Shown here: one piece after another, positions 1 through 7,937 of the stretch
Layout: each line of letters opens with the position of its first letter
Position numbering within the stretch: the stretch's first letter is position 1
Assembly (NCBI GenBank): GCA_937902125.1
Contig: CALDIB010000093.1
Coordinates: 1 to 27,291 of the forward strand
DNA from: an uncultured Treponema sp.
GTDB lineage: Bacteria > Spirochaetota > Spirochaetia > Treponematales > Treponemataceae
DNA length: 27,291 nt
Direction of reading: 5' to 3'
The notes under the pieces: model-generated
What the model saw: the letters and a program-made list of their open reading frames with translations, nothing else
The model's database searches: none
What the model was told of the DNA's origin: nothing
Made by a program: the position numbers and the translations under genes

Positions 1-469
1 TCCATGAGGGGATTTTACCATATTTACCCACAATTTTCAGCGAAAGGCCAATTTTTTTCCGGGAAGTTCCGCTAGATTTTTACAGTTGTAAATGTAGTCT
101 GAAAGTTCCGGCGCGGACTCAACTTTCGCTTTTGGAAAAAAAATTCAGAAGGATTTCTTTTTGCTCTTCCGTTATGCCCCTGAACAAAAGCCCTTTCTTT
201 ATGGAAGCCGCTTCGTCCGCGAGTTTTTTGACAGCCTCTTTTATTTTTGAAGAGTCGCCGTCAATGGCCCGGGGAAAGGAAAAGGCCGGCTCGTTTCCGA
301 TAAGAATTTTTTCAAAAATCCAGCCGTCTTCAATGGCGATTTTTGCCTTGAATTTTTTTGCGTATAAAAAAGAATTTGCCGCGCCGCAGTTGCTTGCGAA
401 AAAATCGTTTTTTGTCGCGGATTCCTGAAACTTTTCAATGTCAAAAAGGCTGATTTCGCGCCAGTTCAA
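1..469 (-). pseudogene. Decayed DUF2156-family protein, frameshifted and cut by the window edge
   Basis: The intact part reads from a TTG at 469 (AGGAG ten bases upstream) to a stop at 119-121. It has the N-terminal layout of DUF2156 proteins (phosphatidylglycerol lysyltransferase-type acyltransferase fold): LNWREISLFDIEKF, then about 90 residues later LLFRGITEEQKEILL. After a run of eight A (plus strand, about 136-143) the frame ends early. Reading on in the neighbouring frame gives SAPELSDYIYNCKNLAELPG followed by KKLAFR, which is the family's DYIY...LaeLxGkkl segment, and then another stop near 31. A third frame stays open to the window edge. At least two frame lesions are therefore present in a gene that should be about 290 codons. 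Losing one base from the A8 run would repair the first lesion, so sequencing error or slippage is possible there, but the second lesion argues for real decay. The DUF2156 identification comes from memory of the family pattern. Confidence 0.7.
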
Positions 470-620
470 TTTGGCATGGCTCCTAAAAAAATAAAGCAAT
501 CTCTAAAACTTTTATTTGAGGTTCCCATAAAGCGGCTTTTTTTGCAGCCCATTATAGGGCGGATTTTTAATTGTGTCAAATATATTTTTTATAAAATACC
601 TATTTTTTTTGTAGGAATAC

Positions 621-649
621 TTGCATTTTTTTTCTTTATGCGCTACAAT
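621..649 (+). promoter_or_regulatory. Sigma-70 promoter of the Rrf2-cysK-mnmA operon, apparently leaderless
   Basis: TTGCAT (621-626), a 17-base spacer and TACAAT (644-649). The -10 is preceded by GCGC and followed only six bases later by the ATG at 656, so transcription should start at or next to the start codon. No ribosome binding site is present. Confidence 0.7.
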
Positions 650-655
650 AATATT

Positions 656-1090
656 ATGAAGATTTCAACCAGGGGCAGATACGCCTTAAGATTCATGATT
701 TACTTGGCTCAGCATTCCAACGGAAATTACATCGCTCTTAAAGACGTTTCCGAAAACGAAGGAATTTCAATAAAATATTTAGAACAAATCACTTCGCTTT
801 TGAGCAAATACGGCTTGCTTCAAAGCGTCCGCGGACCGGCGGGCGGCTACAAATTGAGCCGCGCTCCTGAAAAATACACTGCCGGAGAAATTTTGCGGGT
901 TACGGAAGGCGACTTAAGCCCGGTCAGTTCCGACGAAAATGAGGGCGGCGTTGAGGGCGCGGACCGGGCCAACACCCAAGCCTTTTGGGAAGGCCTTCAA
1001 AAAGCCATTGACGATTACTTGGACAGCGTGACTTTGCAGGATTTGGTTGACCAAAGCGTCGGCCAAGAAAATTATATGTATATGATTTAG
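656..1090 (+). CDS. Rrf2-family transcriptional regulator, CymR-like
   Basis: A 144-residue protein beginning MKISTRGRYALRFMIYLAQH, the typical Rrf2 start, with a winged helix-turn-helix (residues about 1-80: ISIKYLEQITSLLSKYGLL, then the wing VRGPAGGYKLSR) and a short dimerisation tail. There is no cysteine anywhere, so it cannot bind an Fe-S cluster as IscR or NsrR do. That fits the CymR type, which in Firmicutes senses cysteine status together with CysK. The next gene, 14 bases downstream, is cysK, which supports a role in cysteine metabolism. The ATG at 656 was chosen because it opens the family motif and sits just after a -10 box; an upstream in-frame ATG at 638 lies inside the promoter. 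Family assignment is firm; the CymR role is inferred from context. Confidence 0.9.
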   Translation: MKISTRGRYALRFMIYLAQHSNGNYIALKDVSENEGISIKYLEQITSLLSKYGLLQSVRGPAGGYKLSRAPEKYTAGEILRVTEGDLSPVSSDENEGGVEGADRANTQAFWEGLQKAIDDYLDSVTLQDLVDQSVGQENYMYMI

Positions 1091-1104
1091 AACAGGAGGA
1101 GAGT

Positions 1105-2034
1105 ATGGGAAAAGTTTACAGTTCGGCGGACCAATTGATTGGAAGGACGCCCTTGTTGGAGCTGACTCACATTGAAAAGGAATTTGGCTTGGAAGCCAAG
1201 ATTTACGCGAAACTTGAATTGTTCAATGTGACAGGAAGCGTAAAAGACCGCATCGCCAAGTCCATGTTGGACGAAGCGGAAAAGTCTGGAAAAATCAAGG
1301 CCGGCGCCACAATCATCGAGCCTACCAGCGGCAACACAGGAATCGGTTTGGCGGCGGTGGGAACGGCGCGCGGTTACAAGGTCATAATCGTAATGCCTGA
1401 AATAATGAGCGTGGAGCGCCAGCAGTTGATTAAAGCTTACGGCGCGGAAATTGTTTTGACGGAGGGCTCCAAGGGAATGAAGGGCGCGATTGACAAGGCC
1501 AACGAATTGGCCGCCGCCACTCCCAATTCTTTTGTGCCCGGACAGTTTGACAATCCTTCAAATCCCAAGGCCCACTACGACAGCACAGGCCCTGAAATTT
1601 TTGAGGACACCGACGGCACCGTTGACATTTTTGTGGCCGGCGTTGGAACTGGCGGAACCTTGACAGGAGCAGGAAAGTATCTAAAGGAAAAAAAGCCCGG
1701 CGTAAAAGTTGTTGCCGTCGAGCCGGCCACTTCTCCCGTTCTTTCGCAGGGAAAGGCTGGCACCCATAAAATTCAGGGAATCGGAGCGGGCTTTGTTCCA
1801 AAAGTTTTGGACACAAAAATTTATGACGAAGTGATTGCAGTTGCCAACGAGGATTCTTTTAAGACCGGCGCCTTGATTGGAAAAAAGGAAGGCGTTTTGG
1901 TCGGCATTTCAAGCGGCGCCGCTTTGTGGGCCGGAATTGAATTGGCAAAAAGGCCTGAAAACAAAGGAAAGACAATCGTAGTTCTTTTGCCCGACACAGG
2001 CGACAGGTATCTTTCAACTCCGCTTTTTGCCTAA
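1105..2034 (+). CDS. cysK: Cysteine synthase (O-acetylserine sulfhydrylase)
   Basis: A 309-residue PLP enzyme that makes cysteine from O-acetylserine and sulfide in the cytosol. Visible signatures are TGSVKDRIAKSML with the PLP lysine K47, the substrate/phosphate loop EPTSGNTGIGLA, the glycine-rich PLP-phosphate loop GVGTGGTLTGAGKYL, KIQGIGAGFVP, and the C-terminal PDTGDRYLST. Length is normal for CysK. The usual NPGGSVKDR appears here as NVTGSVKDR, a mild variation. A strong AGGAGGAG ribosome site precedes the ATG. It lies between the Rrf2 regulator and mnmA in one apparent operon. CysK may also serve as the CymR-type regulator's partner, as in Firmicutes (inference). Confidence 0.95.
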   Translation: MGKVYSSADQLIGRTPLLELTHIEKEFGLEAKIYAKLELFNVTGSVKDRIAKSMLDEAEKSGKIKAGATIIEPTSGNTGIGLAAVGTARGYKVIIVMPEIMSVERQQLIKAYGAEIVLTEGSKGMKGAIDKANELAAATPNSFVPGQFDNPSNPKAHYDSTGPEIFEDTDGTVDIFVAGVGTGGTLTGAGKYLKEKKPGVKVVAVEPATSPVLSQGKAGTHKIQGIGAGFVPKVLDTKIYDEVIAVANEDSFKTGALIGKKEGVLVGISSGAALWAGIELAKRPENKGKTIVVLLPDTGDRYLSTPLFA

Positions 2035-2040
2035 GCTTTT

Positions 2041-3252
2041 ATGGAATTTGACGCCCTTGAACTTCCGCCAAAAGGCTCCACCGTTTTAGTGGGGCTTTCT
2101 GGCGGAGTGGACTCCACATTGACCGCCCTCCTCTTAAAGCAAAACGGCTGCCGCGTTGTCGGCGTGACCATGTCCTTGTGGGACGGCCGGATTCTTCCTA
2201 AAGGGGAGTCAAAGTCCAAGCATTCCCGGGAGGCTTGCTACGGGCCGGGGGAAGAAGAAAATATTGAGGAGTGCCAAAAATTCTGTTCCGAAAACGGAAT
2301 TGAATATCATGTGGTTGACGTTAAGGAAGAATACAACAAAAAGGTTTTGGAATACTTTAAAAGCGAATACCGCGCGGGCCGCACTCCAAACCCTTGCATT
2401 ATGTGCAACAGGAACATCAAGTTTGGCGCCATGTTGCAAGAAATTGACAAGCTTGGAATTGAATACGATTATTTTTGCACCGGCCATTACGCAAAAATCG
2501 TCCGGCCCCGTTCCGGCCTTTTTGGAAAGGAAGAGCGCCCGGCGATGATTGCCACGGCCGCCGACATCAGCAAAGACCAAACTTATTTTTTATACCGAGT
2601 GCCTTCATCAACTTTGGAAAAGGTTCGCTTTCCGCTGGCTTCCGTAAAAAAGTCTGAGGTTTTTGAGCTTGCTAAAAAGGCCGGACTAAAGGCGGCCGAG
2701 CGGGAAGAAAGCCAAGATTTTATCGGGCAGGAATACTTTGACGATTTGTTCGCGGACAAGCCCGGCGTTCCAGGAGACATCATTGATTTGGACGGCCATG
2801 TTTTGGGAAGGCACAAGGGCGTGGAGCATTACACTGTCGGCCAAAGGCGGGGCCTTGGCGTGGCGGTTAACTATCCTGTTTACGTTCACTCGATTGACGC
2901 GAAAAACAATTTGGTTGTTTTGGCAAAAGAGGAAGACTTGTATTCCGACTCTCTTGTGGCCGACGACTTTGTTTGGCCGGGCGGGGTGGAGCCGACGGAG
3001 CCTTTTGAATGCATGGTGAAAATTCGTTTGGCTTCAAAGCCTGTGGCCTGCAAAGTTCGCCGTTATGAGGCGGAAAAAGATTTTTCGCAAGAAAAAGAAG
3101 CGCGGCAATTTGAAGGCCAGCCTTGGCTGATAACTTTTTCCGAACCTCAGCGCGCCGTCGCTCCCGGGCAGTCTGCCGTTTTGTATAAAGACAATGTGAT
3201 AGTTGGCGGAGGATTGATTTCTGCGGCCAACAGTTCACGCGCCGGCCGATAG
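2041..3252 (+). CDS. mnmA: tRNA-specific 2-thiouridylase MnmA, variant type
   Basis: A 403-residue PP-loop ATPase that thiolates U34 of tRNA Lys, Glu and Gln. Evidence: the PP-loop SGGVDS (20-25), TPNPCIMCNRNIKFG (116-128), CTGHYAKI (146-153), ISKDQTYFL (176-184) and the C-terminal barrel region from HYTVGQRRGLG. The second catalytic cysteine of the E. coli-type enzyme (in an ICFIG context) is absent: the site reads EESQDFIGQEYF (222-233). Instead there is an extra cysteine making CxxC (C119, C122) and another in ACYGPGEEE (C66), a pattern I associate with a separate MnmA subgroup. The start is six bases after the cysK stop with no clear ribosome site, so translation may be coupled. Cysteine is the source of the sulfur, so the operon is functionally coherent. 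Confidence 0.92.
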   Translation: MEFDALELPPKGSTVLVGLSGGVDSTLTALLLKQNGCRVVGVTMSLWDGRILPKGESKSKHSREACYGPGEEENIEECQKFCSENGIEYHVVDVKEEYNKKVLEYFKSEYRAGRTPNPCIMCNRNIKFGAMLQEIDKLGIEYDYFCTGHYAKIVRPRSGLFGKEERPAMIATAADISKDQTYFLYRVPSSTLEKVRFPLASVKKSEVFELAKKAGLKAAEREESQDFIGQEYFDDLFADKPGVPGDIIDLDGHVLGRHKGVEHYTVGQRRGLGVAVNYPVYVHSIDAKNNLVVLAKEEDLYSDSLVADDFVWPGGVEPTEPFECMVKIRLASKPVACKVRRYEAEKDFSQEKEARQFEGQPWLITFSEPQRAVAPGQSAVLYKDNVIVGGGLISAANSSRAGR

Positions 3253-3293
3253 CGGCATAGCGGCAGTCAAGGCCGTTGTTGTCCGCGTTCCAT

Positions 3294-4784
3294 TTACGAC
3301 AGTTTAAAGCGCAAGACGTTCCAGCTGGCTTTTTTTAGTGAAACTTGAAAAAGGCCGCCGTCCCCTTGGACAAGGCTTGCGTCATGGGGGCAAACCGCGT
3401 TTGGATTTTCCAAAGAGTTGGCCGCGCTCAAGTCGTTTCCGCAAAGCTCAGTTCGATAAATCATTTGGCTTTTTCCAAAGGAGCGCAAGTCAATGGTCGT
3501 TTCGCTGTCTTCAGTTTTGCTTGTGTTCAGGGCAAAGACAGAAAGCTCGCTTTCTTCTTCGTTCAGAACGCCGGAAAAAATTACAGCGGGAACTTCTCCG
3601 TATTTTTTTATTATTTTGTTTTGGCTTTGAGTCACCGGAAGAAGCGCGCTGCCCCGGCCGTAAATGGAAATGTCTTTAAAGGGAAAATAAATGGCTTGCT
3701 TGTATGAACCTTTTTTTGGCTCGGTAAAAATTGGCGCGATGACATTGACCAATTGCGCCAAGCAAGCGACTTTCACCCGGTCGGCGTGATTTAAAAGCGT
3801 GATGGCCATTCCGCCAAAAGCCAGAGCGTCCAGCAGGGAGTATTGGTCTTCCAAAATGCGGGGCGCTTTTTGCCATGGATGTGGCTCTTGCTTTTTTTGA
3901 TACCAAACGTTCCATTCGTCAAAAGAAAGGCTCATGGTTTTGTTTGAGCGTTTTAGCGCTTTGACATAATCGCAAGTGGCGGCGGCGGTTTTGATGAATC
4001 TGTCCATGTCAAAAAAACTGGCCAAGAATTCGTCGTCGTCGCCAAAATTTTCAAAGTAGCGGTGGACGCTTATGTAGTCGGCAAGCTCGTAAGTGTGTTC
4101 CAAAACTATTCTGTCCCATTCAGGGTAAGAAGGAATTTCGCTTGTGGCGCTTCCGCATACGACGGTTTTAATTGTGTCGTCCGTCCACTTCATTATCTTG
4201 ATGGTTTCCAGCGCCTTTTTTCCGTATTCATGCGCGTCAAGGCGGCAGATTTGCCAAGGGCCGTCCATTTCGTTTCCGACGCACCAAGTTTTTATGCCAA
4301 AGGGCTTTTCATGGCCGTTCTTTTTTCGCAAGTCGCTCCAATAAGTTCCGCCGGGAAAATTGCAGTATTCAAGCAAGTCGCCAGCGTCTTGGGGGCTTCC
4401 GGTTCCCATGTTGACCGCGCCCATTATTTGAGTTCCGCTTTTTTTCGTCCAGTCAAAAAATTCGTCAATGCCAATCTCGTTGGGCTCAAGGCTCTTCCAA
4501 GCGCGGTCAAGGCGGACGGGCCGCTTTTCTTTTGGGCCGATTCCGTCCTTCCAATTGTAGCCGCTTAAAAAATTTCCGCCGGGATAACGGACAAGGGACA
4601 CCCGCAAATCTTTCACAAGGTCAATCACGTCTTTTCTAAATCCTTGCTCGTCGGCCAAAGGATGTTCCGGCTCGTAGATTCCATTGTAAACCGCGCGGCC
4701 CAAATGCTCGATAAAAGAGCTGAAAAGATTTTTGTCAACCTGGCCGATTTTAAATTCCTTTACAAAAGTTGCCTTTGCCTTCAT
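3294..4784 (-). CDS. Alpha-L-arabinofuranosidase, glycoside hydrolase family 51
   Basis: A 496-residue enzyme that releases terminal L-arabinofuranose from arabinan or arabinoxylan oligosaccharides. Family signatures: IEHLGRAVYNGIYEPEHP (25-42), RYPGGNF (66-72), the acid/base glutamate E172 in WCVGNEMDGPWQ, and the nucleophile E290 in SLSFDEWNVWY. The C-terminal part is the usual beta-sandwich. There is no signal peptide, so it acts in the cytosol on imported oligosaccharides. The ATG at 4784 has GGAGG seven bases upstream. Length is normal for the cytosolic GH51 type. It is a single transcript divergent from the Gfo/Idh oxidoreductase gene, which may join the same sugar pathway (inference). 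Confidence 0.95.
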   Translation of the reverse strand: MKAKATFVKEFKIGQVDKNLFSSFIEHLGRAVYNGIYEPEHPLADEQGFRKDVIDLVKDLRVSLVRYPGGNFLSGYNWKDGIGPKEKRPVRLDRAWKSLEPNEIGIDEFFDWTKKSGTQIMGAVNMGTGSPQDAGDLLEYCNFPGGTYWSDLRKKNGHEKPFGIKTWCVGNEMDGPWQICRLDAHEYGKKALETIKIMKWTDDTIKTVVCGSATSEIPSYPEWDRIVLEHTYELADYISVHRYFENFGDDDEFLASFFDMDRFIKTAAATCDYVKALKRSNKTMSLSFDEWNVWYQKKQEPHPWQKAPRILEDQYSLLDALAFGGMAITLLNHADRVKVACLAQLVNVIAPIFTEPKKGSYKQAIYFPFKDISIYGRGSALLPVTQSQNKIIKKYGEVPAVIFSGVLNEEESELSVFALNTSKTEDSETTIDLRSFGKSQMIYRTELCGNDLSAANSLENPNAVCPHDASLVQGDGGLFQVSLKKASWNVLRFKLS

Positions 4785-4810
4785 CGCCCGCCTCCAATTT
4801 TGTTTTTTGC

Positions 4811-4839
4811 ATTGTAGTTTTTTTGCCCCCTTGTGTCTA
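4811..4839 (-). promoter_or_regulatory. Promoter of the GH51 gene
   Basis: Read on the minus strand: TAGACA (4839-4834), a 17-base spacer and TACAAT (4816-4811), with the ATG at 4784 and a GGAGG site between. It is one of several -35 boxes in this window of the form TAGAMA. Confidence 0.7.
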
Positions 4840-4901
4840 TTGCCTTCCTAAAACTGTGCCTTTCTCAAACTCCGAACGTGACAGAAAGCCCGTTTTTTTT
4901 C

Positions 4902-4930
4902 TTGCCTTTTGTTCCCTCTCGGTTTACAAT
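4902..4930 (+). promoter_or_regulatory. Promoter of the Gfo/Idh oxidoreductase gene
   Basis: TTGCCT (4902-4907), a 17-base spacer and TACAAT (4925-4930), 19 bases before the ATG at 4950. It lies back to back with the GH51 promoter. Confidence 0.65.
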
Positions 4931-4949
4931 TATTTGGATGGAGGTTTGC

Positions 4950-5924
4950 ATGAAAATCGGAATTATCGGAGCGGGCTCAATTGCGGGAACCATGGCGCGG
5001 ACTGTTTCAAAAATGAAAGGGGCGGAACTTTGCGCCATCGCCTCTCGGGACATAAAAAAAGCCCAAGACTTTGCGAAAGAATTTAAGGCTAAAAAAGCCT
5101 ACGGAAGCTACCAAGAACTTTGCGACGACAGTGAAGTGGAACTGGTTTACATCGCCACTCCCCACGCCTTTCACGCCCAGCAAGCCGAAATGTGCGCAAA
5201 AAACGGAAAGCCCGTTCTTTGCGAAAAGGCCTTTACGATGAACGCCGGACAAGCGAAAAAAATCGCCGCTCTTTTTGCCGAAAAAAAATTGTATCTTGCC
5301 GAGGCCATGTGGACCCGCTACATGCCTTCAAGAAAGTCAATCGACCAAATTCTTCAAAGCGGAATAATCGGAAAGGTCAAGGCTTTGAGCGCGAACCTTT
5401 CTTATCCAATAGAAAGCAAAGAGCGTTTGGTCAAGCCAGAACTTGCCGGCGGCGCCCTTTTGGACGTGGGCGTTTACGCCCTCAATTTTTCGCTGATGCA
5501 TTTTGGCCATGACATTGAGCGGGTGGAATCTTCCGTTCAAATGACGGAAGCGGGCGTTGACAAAAACGAATCCATTTCCCTTTACTACAAGGACGGCCGC
5601 GTGGCCCGCCTTGCCGCCGGAATGGACGCTCGTTCCGACCGCAAGGGAATCTTTTGGGGAGAAAAAGGCTATGCGGTTGTTGAGAACATAAACAATCCCA
5701 ATTTGATTCAAGTTTTTGACTCAAACGACAAGCTTCTAAAAAGGGTGAAGGTTCCCAAGCAAATTTCGGGATATGAATACGAAGTTGCCGAAGCCATTGA
5801 AAAAATCAAGGCCGGCGCCATTCAAAGCCAGTCGATGCCCTTGGACGAGTCAATCTTTTTAATGGAGTTGATGGACAGGATAAGAAAAGACTGGGGAATG
5901 GTCTACCCTCAGGAACGCGCCTAA
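4950..5924 (+). CDS. Gfo/Idh/MocA-family NAD(P)-dependent oxidoreductase
   Basis: A 324-residue protein. The N-terminal Rossmann fold starts at once with MKIGIIGAGSIAGTMA (GxGxxA type), followed by VYIATPHAFHAQQAEMC and the family's Lys-containing GKPVLCEKAFTMN, where the lysine of EKA/EKP is the usual catalytic residue. The rest is the alpha/beta C-terminal domain with AGGALLDVGVYALN, the equivalent of the GGG-x-DxGxY motif. This resembles the dihydrodiol/glucose-fructose oxidoreductase branch. The substrate, probably a sugar or inositol, cannot be read from sequence. The ATG at 4950 was chosen for its GGAGG site five bases upstream and because the Rossmann motif starts there; an upstream in-frame start at 4833 would run through the promoter. 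Confidence 0.9.
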   Translation: MKIGIIGAGSIAGTMARTVSKMKGAELCAIASRDIKKAQDFAKEFKAKKAYGSYQELCDDSEVELVYIATPHAFHAQQAEMCAKNGKPVLCEKAFTMNAGQAKKIAALFAEKKLYLAEAMWTRYMPSRKSIDQILQSGIIGKVKALSANLSYPIESKERLVKPELAGGALLDVGVYALNFSLMHFGHDIERVESSVQMTEAGVDKNESISLYYKDGRVARLAAGMDARSDRKGIFWGEKGYAVVENINNPNLIQVFDSNDKLLKRVKVPKQISGYEYEVAEAIEKIKAGAIQSQSMPLDESIFLMELMDRIRKDWGMVYPQERA

Positions 5925-5946
5925 AGCCCGCGTCTGCGGGCGCTTT
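5923..5946 (+). terminator. Hairpin after the oxidoreductase gene, possible terminator
   Basis: CCCGC (5927-5931), loop GTCT, GCGGG (5936-5940), extended by AAAG/CTTT with a two-base bulge. It overlaps the stop codon. The U-run is weak (TTTAATAA), so termination efficiency is uncertain. Confidence 0.45.
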
Positions 5947-5947
5947 A

Positions 5948-6111
5948 ATAAACTTCCGCAAGCAAAAGCGCCGCAAAAAAACCTAGACTTTTGGGCAAAA
6001 CGGCGCTATTGCCTCCACGCCGCAAGGCGTGAATGTCAATAACTTCCTAATAGCAAAAGCGCCGCAAAATTAAGAAAAACCTAGACTTTTAGCTAAAGCG
6101 GCGCTATAATT
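5948..6111 (+). repeat. Two tandem imperfect copies of a promoter-bearing repeat
   Basis: Copy 1 (about 5948-6011) and copy 2 (about 6039-6111) share, in order, ATAAACTTCC or ATAACTTCC, AGCAAAAGCGCCGCAAAA, AAACCTAGACTTTT and CGGCGCTAT. GCGCCG and CGGCGC within each copy form an inverted repeat. Copy 2 ends in a perfect TATAAT; copy 1 has TATTGC at that place. A short hairpin CACGCC-GCAA-GGCGTG (6016-6031) lies between them. The region between the flanking genes (5925-6119) holds nothing else. Confidence 0.8.
6082..6110 (+). promoter_or_regulatory. Promoter of the 565-aa gene, near-leaderless
   Basis: TAGACT (6082-6087), a 17-base spacer and TATAAT (6105-6110), with GCGC directly before the -10. 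The ATG at 6120 follows after nine bases (TGAACAGTT) and no ribosome site is present. Confidence 0.75.
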
Positions 6112-6119
6112 GAACAGTT

Positions 6120-7817
6120 ATGGAAGAGAAATTAGACCCAAGCATTGAAGCTCTTTTAGCGAACGTTCAGGCTGACGACAGCGGCGCAGACTCGGCTTCG
6201 TCGGACGACATCTTTGGCGGAATGGGAGCCAAGGAAAGCAACTTTGAAAAAATGATTATGGAGCAGGCGGCTCCTAAAAAAAAGAGCGGGCCGGTTCCAG
6301 AGGTTGACCTTTCGATAAAGGCGTTCAAGCCGGTTGAAAAAGTTTTTGAAGAAGAAAGCCAGCATTATTTTGACGACCCGCAATATTATAAAACCGCCAT
6401 CGCCGGCGAAGGACAAGCTTCAAACCGCCTGCACATGGTTCTCTCCAAATACCTTTCCTGCAAGGACGTTAAGGACAAGATGGTTTACCGCCAGCAAGTC
6501 ACGATGGCTTATTGGGAATTGATTCACACGATGGCGCCAAAAACCGCCGGCAAGTCTTTTCCCCTTCCAAAGCGAATGATGATGCGCTTTGCGGTTTTGC
6601 TTCCTTCTTTGTTCCGCCCGGAACACAGGGATTTTTTTGAAAAGTCCATTCTTGAAAACGACACCAACGAGCCTGTCTTTTACATGGACGAATGGTTTAA
6701 ATACATTTCCCAGGGAAAGATAAAGCCTTCCGCCACCGACGAAGTCCGCCAGCCAAGAAAAAAAGGCGACGACGGCGGAGCGCAAGAACAGGCGCGCTTG
6801 CAGCAGCTTCAAAGCAAAAATTCCGGCCGCCTGCAAACCGCGGAAAATTCTCTCACCATGGCCGAAAACCAGCGTTCAATGCTGGAAGTTGAGTTGAAGA
6901 ACAAGGTTGAGCAATTGTGCGATCACGAAGGCTTGATAGGAATGGAGCCCCACAAGCAGCCTTACACCGACATTCAGAAAAAACTTTTTGGCGACATCAC
7001 TTCCACAATGCGCCAGTTGAGCAAAAACGACCGGGACCTTTCTGTGGCCTTGAAGGAATTTCAGGACGCAAAGGGCGCCTACGATTCAGTTGAAGAAAAG
7101 TTAGCGGATGGTCCTGAAATCGCCAGCGCTTCCAGCGAAGATGTTGACCAAGAATTTGAAACCGTCCGACAAATGGCCAAGATGACTTGCGGCCGCCAAG
7201 GAAACCAATTCCCGATTTTTACCCGGGACTTTTTTCACTGCATGCCCCAAGGAACTGGCTTCCGCGAGAATGTCCTGAAAGTTTTGGCTTGGGTTGAATC
7301 CCTTGACCCGGGCGCCTTTTGCCGCATTCACAAAAACATTCCCAACCGCATCGTGCCCTTTGTCATTTTGCTTCCGACATACGGCGACAGGGGCTTTTGC
7401 TGGGAGCCCTTTGACCGCTACAACCGCGTGACAAGCCGCGGCCGCATCGTGGTTCCCATGTATCCCCGCGACCTTAAGATTGCCGTTCTTACCGCCGTGG
7501 CCGACTTGCGCTGGCAGGTTGCCAAAGAAAAGGCTTCTTACTATTGGATGGAAGAAGGCTTGACCGGCCAATACTACGAATGGATTGACAAGCAAAAGCT
7601 TAAGGGCGAGTTGAAGCAGTATTTTATCCAAGACTACATTCTTTGGATGACAAAAGAAAGCGAGGGCGTTCAGCGCTTGGACAAAGAAGTTCGCGGAATC
7701 TTTTGGCGGAATATGCCGTTCCCGCAGGAACTAAAAGAAGACTTGCGCAAGCGCAGCCTTGTTTACGACGAGCTTTGCAAGAAAGACATGAACCGCGCCA
7801 TGAGCGACGGATATTAA
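6120..7817 (+). CDS. Conserved-looking hypothetical protein, 565 aa, function unknown
   Basis: I do not recognise a named family. No signal peptide or membrane segment is visible, so it is probably cytosolic. Residues 1-60 are acidic, Ser/Asp/Ala-rich and look disordered. Residues about 60-210 form a folded block (HYFDDPQYYKTAIAGEG, MVYRQQVTMAYWELIHTMA, PLPKRMMMRFAVLLPSLF). About 212-335 is Gln/Glu/Lys-rich with likely coiled coil (ARLQQLQSKNSGRLQTAENS...). About 345-565 is a second folded block rich in aromatic residues and Arg (NRIVPFVILLPTYGDRGFCW, GRIVVPMYPRDLKIAVLTAV). The protein ends in a charged helix. Translation starts at the ATG just behind a -10 box. The long, clean frame with codon use like its neighbours supports a real gene. 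It may be spirochaete-specific (inference). Confidence 0.85.
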   Translation: MEEKLDPSIEALLANVQADDSGADSASSDDIFGGMGAKESNFEKMIMEQAAPKKKSGPVPEVDLSIKAFKPVEKVFEEESQHYFDDPQYYKTAIAGEGQASNRLHMVLSKYLSCKDVKDKMVYRQQVTMAYWELIHTMAPKTAGKSFPLPKRMMMRFAVLLPSLFRPEHRDFFEKSILENDTNEPVFYMDEWFKYISQGKIKPSATDEVRQPRKKGDDGGAQEQARLQQLQSKNSGRLQTAENSLTMAENQRSMLEVELKNKVEQLCDHEGLIGMEPHKQPYTDIQKKLFGDITSTMRQLSKNDRDLSVALKEFQDAKGAYDSVEEKLADGPEIASASSEDVDQEFETVRQMAKMTCGRQGNQFPIFTRDFFHCMPQGTGFRENVLKVLAWVESLDPGAFCRIHKNIPNRIVPFVILLPTYGDRGFCWEPFDRYNRVTSRGRIVVPMYPRDLKIAVLTAVADLRWQVAKEKASYYWMEEGLTGQYYEWIDKQKLKGELKQYFIQDYILWMTKESEGVQRLDKEVRGIFWRNMPFPQELKEDLRKRSLVYDELCKKDMNRAMSDGY

Positions 7818-7937
7818 TAGCGGCAAGATTTATCGGTTGCAAGCCCATGGTTGCTTGTTAGCCGCATAAGCCGCAACATTCGCGCTCGCAGCCAAGCTCG
7901 CGCGAACAGCGGTACTGTCATTTTGTCGTTCTGGCGC
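7818..7937. other. Convergent intergenic region with GC-rich hairpins
   Basis: This is the stretch between the 565-aa gene and the UDG-like gene. It contains TTCGCGC (7879-7885 region) paired with GCGCGAA about 14 bases later, and repeated GCCGC/GCGGC words. A TCGGTTGCAAGCCCA segment near 7833-7848 weakly resembles the repeat element found in the dipeptidase gene. No coding region was identified. Confidence 0.4.

Noticed and set aside
15..45. DnaA-box-like TTACCCACA
   Set aside because: A single box with a mismatch and no dnaA, dnaN or other box nearby; not evidence of an origin.
476..655. Upstream extension of the Rrf2 reading frame
   Set aside because: It runs through the promoter (TTGCAT-17-TACAAT) and the family motif starts at the ATG at 656.
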